From NCBI GenBank assembly GCA_020833005.1, contig JAJHRD010000015.1, positions 1 to 33,822 on the forward strand: 33,822 nucleotides of DNA. The letters are read 5' to 3'. Of this stretch, positions 30,703 to 33,822 are shown in pieces. The notes below the pieces were generated by a model that worked only from the letters and a program-made list of their open reading frames with translations, was not told the origin of the DNA and did not search any database. The position numbers and the translations under genes were made by a program. Source of the DNA: Candidatus Methanomethylicota archaeon (GTDB lineage Archaea; Thermoproteota; Methanomethylicia; Culexarchaeales; Culexarchaeaceae). Positions within the stretch are counted from its first letter, which is position 1; every line of letters begins with the position of its first letter.

Positions 30703-32541
30703 ATGTATGGTTGGAATGGTAAAATTTTACGTGTTGATCTTTCAAAGATGAAAGTGGCTGTACAGGATTATGATGCGAATTTTGCGAGGAAATATGTGGG
30801 TGGTAGGGGGTTTGCTGCGAGAATTCTTTGGGATGAATTGAAGCCTGGCATAGACCCCTTAGGTCCTGAGAATAAACTTGTCATAGCTGCAGGACCATTA
30901 ACTGGGCTTCCAGGTCCAAGCCTCGGTAAACTGGTTGTGGCAGCTAAAAGCCCACTCACTGGTGGATATGGGGATGGAAATATTGGAACTATGGCTGCAG
31001 TAAATATGCGTAAAGCTGGATTCGATGCTGTGGTGGTGGAGGGGAGGGCTGAAAAGCCAGTTTACCTTTACGTGGAGGATGGGGTAGGTTGTATCTTAAG
31101 TGCTGAAGGGATGTGGGGTAAAACAACTTTCGAAGCTGAGAAGGGGCTTAAGGAAGTTCATGGTAGGGATGTGGGGGTGCTTGTTATAGGTCCTGCAGGG
31201 GAGAATATGGTTCGATACGCCACCATCATCTCCCAAGAGGGGAGGGCTGGTGGGAGGCCTGGTATTGGTGCTGTTATGGGTTCTAAGAAGCTTAAGGCTA
31301 TAGTATTTAAGGGGACTAAGGATATTCGTTTAGCAGATCCGGAAGCATATAGTAAGCTTGTGAATGAAGCCTATGCCAGCATTAGGTCTAGAGTTGGCTA
31401 TGATTTCTGGATTAGACAGGGAACCATGGCAACAATAGAGTGGGCTAATGAGAATGGTGTCCTACCCACACATAACTTTAGGGAGGGGATCTTTGAGTTT
31501 AGTAGACTCATTGATGGTTATGCTATGGAAGCAGCGAAAGTTAAGCGGAGGGGGTGCCCCTACTGCAACATGGCATGTGGAAACGTCGTCCTTGACAGTG
31601 AGGGGAGGGAAGCTGAACTGGATTATGAGAATGTCGCTATGCTTGGTTCCAATATTGGGTTAGGTCATCTTGGGAAGGTTTCTGTGCTAAATAGGATGGC
31701 GGATGAGTATGGAATAGACACGATCTCCCTAGGCAACACCATAGCCTTCGCCATGGAAGCCACTGAGAAGAAGCTTCTAAAGGATGGAATAGAGTGGGGG
31801 GATTTTGAAAGAGCGAAAATGTTGATTCAAGAAATTGCTTATAGGAAGGGGGATCTTGGAAACCTCCTAGCGGAAGGTACTATGAGGGTAAGTCAAAAAC
31901 TTGGTGGAGGATCAGAGAATTGGGCAATGCATGTTAAGGGGCTTGAAGTTTCAGCCTACGATTGCCACACAGTTCCAGGGATGGCTCTAGCATATGCAAC
32001 ATCACCAATAGGTGCCCACCATAAGGATGCATGGGTTATCTCATGGGAGATAAAGACGGATAGATCTGGATATACTGAGGCAAAAGTGGACAAGGTAATA
32101 GAATTTCAGAGGATAAGGGGAGGGATGTTTGAATCCCTAGTTTCATGTAGACTCCCATGGATAGAACTCGGCTTCGAACTTGAATGGTACCCCAAACTCT
32201 TAAAAGCAGCATCAGGAGTGGAGATTCCTCTAGAGGAAATGCTATACACCATTGCCGATAGAATATATGCCCTCATAAGAGCCTTCTGGGTGCGTGAATA
32301 TGGTCAAGGATGGAGTCGCATGATGGATTACCCACCAAAACGCTGGTTTACGGAACCAATCACCAAAGGACCATATAAAGGTGCAACACTTGACAAAACG
32401 AAATTCGATAAGTTACTAGACATGTACTATGCTAAGCGTGGATGGGATAGTAGGGGGATACCGACAAAAAGCACTTTTGAAAAACTTGGATTAAAGGATG
32501 TAGCAGAGCAGCTTTCAAAGAGCGTTGCCTTAACCCCATAA
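30703..32541 (+). CDS. Tungsten-type aldehyde:ferredoxin oxidoreductase family enzyme
   Basis: This 612-aa enzyme has the AOR layout: an N-terminal domain with [16 protein letters not shown] (31-46) and [22 protein letters not shown] (180-201) that contacts the metallopterin. The [4Fe-4S] ligands are C285, C288 and C292 (CPYCNMAC) with C482 in [10 protein letters not shown]. The family uses a bis-tungstopterin to oxidise aldehydes to acids and passes electrons to ferredoxin. The paralogue type (AOR, FOR, GOR or WOR-like) cannot be set by eye. No ferredoxin or partner subunit is adjacent, apart from the following gene, which carries a [2Fe-2S] domain. ATG 30703 has GGTG 7 nt upstream. The length agrees with the family (about 600-620). 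Confidence 0.92.
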   Translation: MYGWNGKILRVDLSKMKVAVQDYDANFARKYVGGRGFAARILWDELKPGIDPLGPENKLVIAAGPLTGLPGPSLGKLVVAAKSPLTGGYGDGNIGTMAAVNMRKAGFDAVVVEGRAEKPVYLYVEDGVGCILSAEGMWGKTTFEAEKGLKEVHGRDVGVLVIGPAGENMVRYATIISQEGRAGGRPGIGAVMGSKKLKAIVFKGTKDIRLADPEAYSKLVNEAYASIRSRVGYDFWIRQGTMATIEWANENGVLPTHNFREGIFEFSRLIDGYAMEAAKVKRRGCPYCNMACGNVVLDSEGREAELDYENVAMLGSNIGLGHLGKVSVLNRMADEYGIDTISLGNTIAFAMEATEKKLLKDGIEWGDFERAKMLIQEIAYRKGDLGNLLAEGTMRVSQKLGGGSENWAMHVKGLEVSAYDCHTVPGMALAYATSPIGAHHKDAWVISWEIKTDRSGYTEAKVDKVIEFQRIRGGMFESLVSCRLPWIELGFELEWYPKLLKAASGVEIPLEEMLYTIADRIYALIRAFWVREYGQGWSRMMDYPPKRWFTEPITKGPYKGATLDKTKFDKLLDMYYAKRGWDSRGIPTKSTFEKLGLKDVAEQLSKSVALTP

Positions 32542-32553
32542 CAATCTAAAACC

Positions 32554-32569
32554 CAATTTTTCTAAATTG
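32554..32569 (+). terminator. Small stem-loop after the AOR gene
   Basis: CAATTT (32554-32559) and AAATTG (32564-32569) pair perfectly around TTCT, 12 nt after the AOR stop. It is A/T-only apart from one pair and has no long T-run behind it, so termination is only possible. Confidence 0.25.
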
Positions 32570-32623
32570 ATCATTTAAACCCCTCCTCCCACAAATTTAT
32601 GGCATCAATTCAAGTTTATTGAC

Positions 32624-32633
32624 AAAATTTTTA
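32624..32633 (+). promoter_or_regulatory. TATA-like element before the ASKHA/[2Fe-2S] gene
   Basis: AATTTTTAAG is centred about 28 nt before an in-frame ATG at 32657, so the transcript likely starts near 32656. This gives the downstream gene its own promoter and leaves two candidate starts, a leaderless ATG 32657 or TTG 32687. Confidence 0.4.
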
Positions 32634-32686
32634 AGATTAGTATTGCGTATGCGTTTATGGTATTTGTTGGGGAGTTGTGTGTAGGT

Positions 32687-33822
32687 TTGAGTGATTTGGT
32701 AGTGACTTTTGAACCTGATGGTAAGAAGGTTAGGGTTAAGGTTGGAACAACTGTTTTACAAGTTGCTAAGGAGGCTGGAATTAGTATAAGGTCTGAGTGT
32801 GGTGGTAGGGGGGTTTGTGGGAAATGCAAAGTAATAATTAGAGATATGGGTGCAGTTTCAGATATATCAAATGCTGAGAGGAAGCTTCTCTCACAACGTG
32901 AAATTGAGGAGGGTTATAGGCTTTCATGTCAAGCCATAATTTTGAAGGATGTTGTGGTTATGGTTCCATTGGAGAGTCGTGTTGCAATTCGTAAAATAGA
33001 AGCTTATGGCATCGAGAGGAGGGTTGAGTTAAACCCCCTTTTAAGAAAGGTTTATGTTGAATTGAAGGAGCCAACTTTATCTGATGTAAAGCCCGATTTG
33101 GAGAGGTTATTGGAAGCTGTAGAGGGGGAGTTGGGGGTTAAAATTGAATTCGATTTTGACATCTTAAAGGGGTTGCCGGAAATCCTCCGATCTTCTAAAT
33201 GGAATGTTACAGCAGTTCTATGGGGCAATAAATTAATTGATGTTGAAGCAGGGGATACTACAAATGAAATTTATGGTATGGCCGTTGACATTGGAACTTC
33301 AAAGATAGTTTGCCATCTAGTTGATCTAAAATCTGGGGAGACTATTGCTGTGGGTTCAATTGAAAATCCACAAATCCTTTATGGGGAGGATGTGATATCG
33401 AGGATTGCATATGCATCAAATAGCAATCATAACCTCAACCTCCTCCAGAAACTTGTCATTGATGGTGTAAACAAGGTTTTTGATGAAGCATGTCGGAAGG
33501 CTAATGTTGATCCTAATAAGGTTTATGAGGCTGTTGTAGTTGGCAATACAGCTATGCATCACCTCTTCCTAGGGATTCAACCGAAATATCTTGCTCTATC
33601 ACCATACACTCCAGCAGTTAAGAGATCAATAAATCTAACAGCTAGAGATCTCAATGTAGGCAACATGAATCCAAGGGGTATTGTAACCACTCTACCCATA
33701 ATAGCTGGCTTTGTGGGTGCTGATGCAGTGGCGGATATAATTGCAACGGGGATTCATGAATCTGAAGAGAATACATTGCTAGTGGATATAGGAACGAACA
33801 CCGAGGTCATTATTGGCAATAG
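32687..33822 (+). CDS. [2Fe-2S] ferredoxin-ASKHA protein (RACo/DUF4445-like), cut by the window end
   Basis: The first 378 residues are visible and the frame is open to the last base. The N-terminus is a plant-type [2Fe-2S] domain with C38, C44, C47 and C81 (SECGGRGVCGKCKV and LSCQ). A linker follows, then an actin/hexokinase-like ATPase core opening with YGMAVDIGTSKIVCHLVDL, then VVVGNTAMHHLFLG and, at the edge, LLVDIGTNTEVI. Such proteins include RACo, the ATP-dependent reductive activator of corrinoid methyl-transfer proteins, and other activators of low-potential enzymes. Full proteins are about 600 residues, so roughly a third is missing. TTG 32687 gives the usual short N-terminus; ATG 32657 is the leaderless alternative and adds ten residues. 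Confidence 0.85.
   Translation, partial: MSDLVVTFEPDGKKVRVKVGTTVLQVAKEAGISIRSECGGRGVCGKCKVIIRDMGAVSDISNAERKLLSQREIEEGYRLSCQAIILKDVVVMVPLESRVAIRKIEAYGIERRVELNPLLRKVYVELKEPTLSDVKPDLERLLEAVEGELGVKIEFDFDILKGLPEILRSSKWNVTAVLWGNKLIDVEAGDTTNEIYGMAVDIGTSKIVCHLVDLKSGETIAVGSIENPQILYGEDVISRIAYASNSNHNLNLLQKLVIDGVNKVFDEACRKANVDPNKVYEAVVVGNTAMHHLFLGIQPKYLALSPYTPAVKRSINLTARDLNVGNMNPRGIVTTLPIIAGFVGADAVADIIATGIHESEENTLLVDIGTNTEVIIGN

Noticed and set aside
1-33822. tRNA, rRNA, CRISPR arrays, insertion sequences and prophage genes
   Set aside because: No cloverleaf-like GGTTCGAATCC block, regularly spaced repeats, transposase motifs or phage structural genes were seen by reading; a covariance-model scan would be needed to exclude small RNAs.

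Overview
The window reads as a chromosomal segment of an anaerobic, probably thermophilic archaeon, most likely from the TACK side (Crenarchaeota-like lineages). The evidence is: archaeal TATA boxes about 27 nt upstream of start codons (several transcripts look leaderless), GGTGA/GGAGG ribosome sites, frequent TTG and GTG starts, a geranylgeranyl-reductase-family enzyme, a short catalytic-only threonyl-tRNA synthetase, a tungsten-type aldehyde:ferredoxin oxidoreductase, a P3A proton ATPase, and a ubiquitin-like sulfur-carrier protein ending in Gly-Gly. It is gene-dense and moderately AT-rich by eye. I saw no rRNA, tRNA, CRISPR array, insertion sequence or prophage. Taxonomy is inference only.

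Layout. 1-0.9 kb: the tail of a gene (possibly thymidylate kinase), a VapB-like antitoxin, and a decayed VapC toxin. 0.9-8.3 kb: a LonC-type AAA_32/Lon protease, a HAD-family protein, an MFS transporter and a TldE-TldD protease pair. 8.5-12.7 kb: a DASS anion transporter followed by a geranylgeranyl-reductase-like flavoprotein, converging on a CapA-like metallophosphatase. 12.8-16.6 kb: a compact five-gene operon encoding a ubiquitin-like/ThiS protein, a helical protein, an SPFH protein with two zinc ribbons, and two paralogous zinc-ribbon membrane proteins. 16.6-20.0 kb: a second MFS transporter, an FAH-family enzyme, a 55-aa four-cysteine protein and an M55 D-aminopeptidase. 20.0-26.8 kb, minus strand: an ArsR-type regulator, a P3A H+-ATPase, an ABC-2 exporter, a LysO lysine exporter split into two genes, and an ornithine cyclodeaminase/alanine dehydrogenase homologue. 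27.0-33.8 kb: a coiled-coil membrane protein, a class-I glutamine-amidotransferase-like hydrolase, catalytic ThrRS, SfsA, AOR, and a [2Fe-2S]/ASKHA (RACo-like) protein cut by the window end.

The most notable system is the 12.8-16.6 kb operon. Its SPFH protein plus two zinc-ribbon membrane proteins resemble the bacterial YdjI/YdjG/YdjH set that works with PspA in membrane stress. Here the PspA position is held by an unrelated-looking helical protein, and a Gly-Gly-tailed ubiquitin-like protein is added at the front. A hairpin that can mask the ribosome site lies between the SPFH gene and the membrane-anchor genes. Other points of interest are the dead VapC beside an intact VapB, the split LysO, the ThrRS without an editing domain, the AOR next to a RACo-like protein, and a perfect 33-nt palindrome between two convergent genes.
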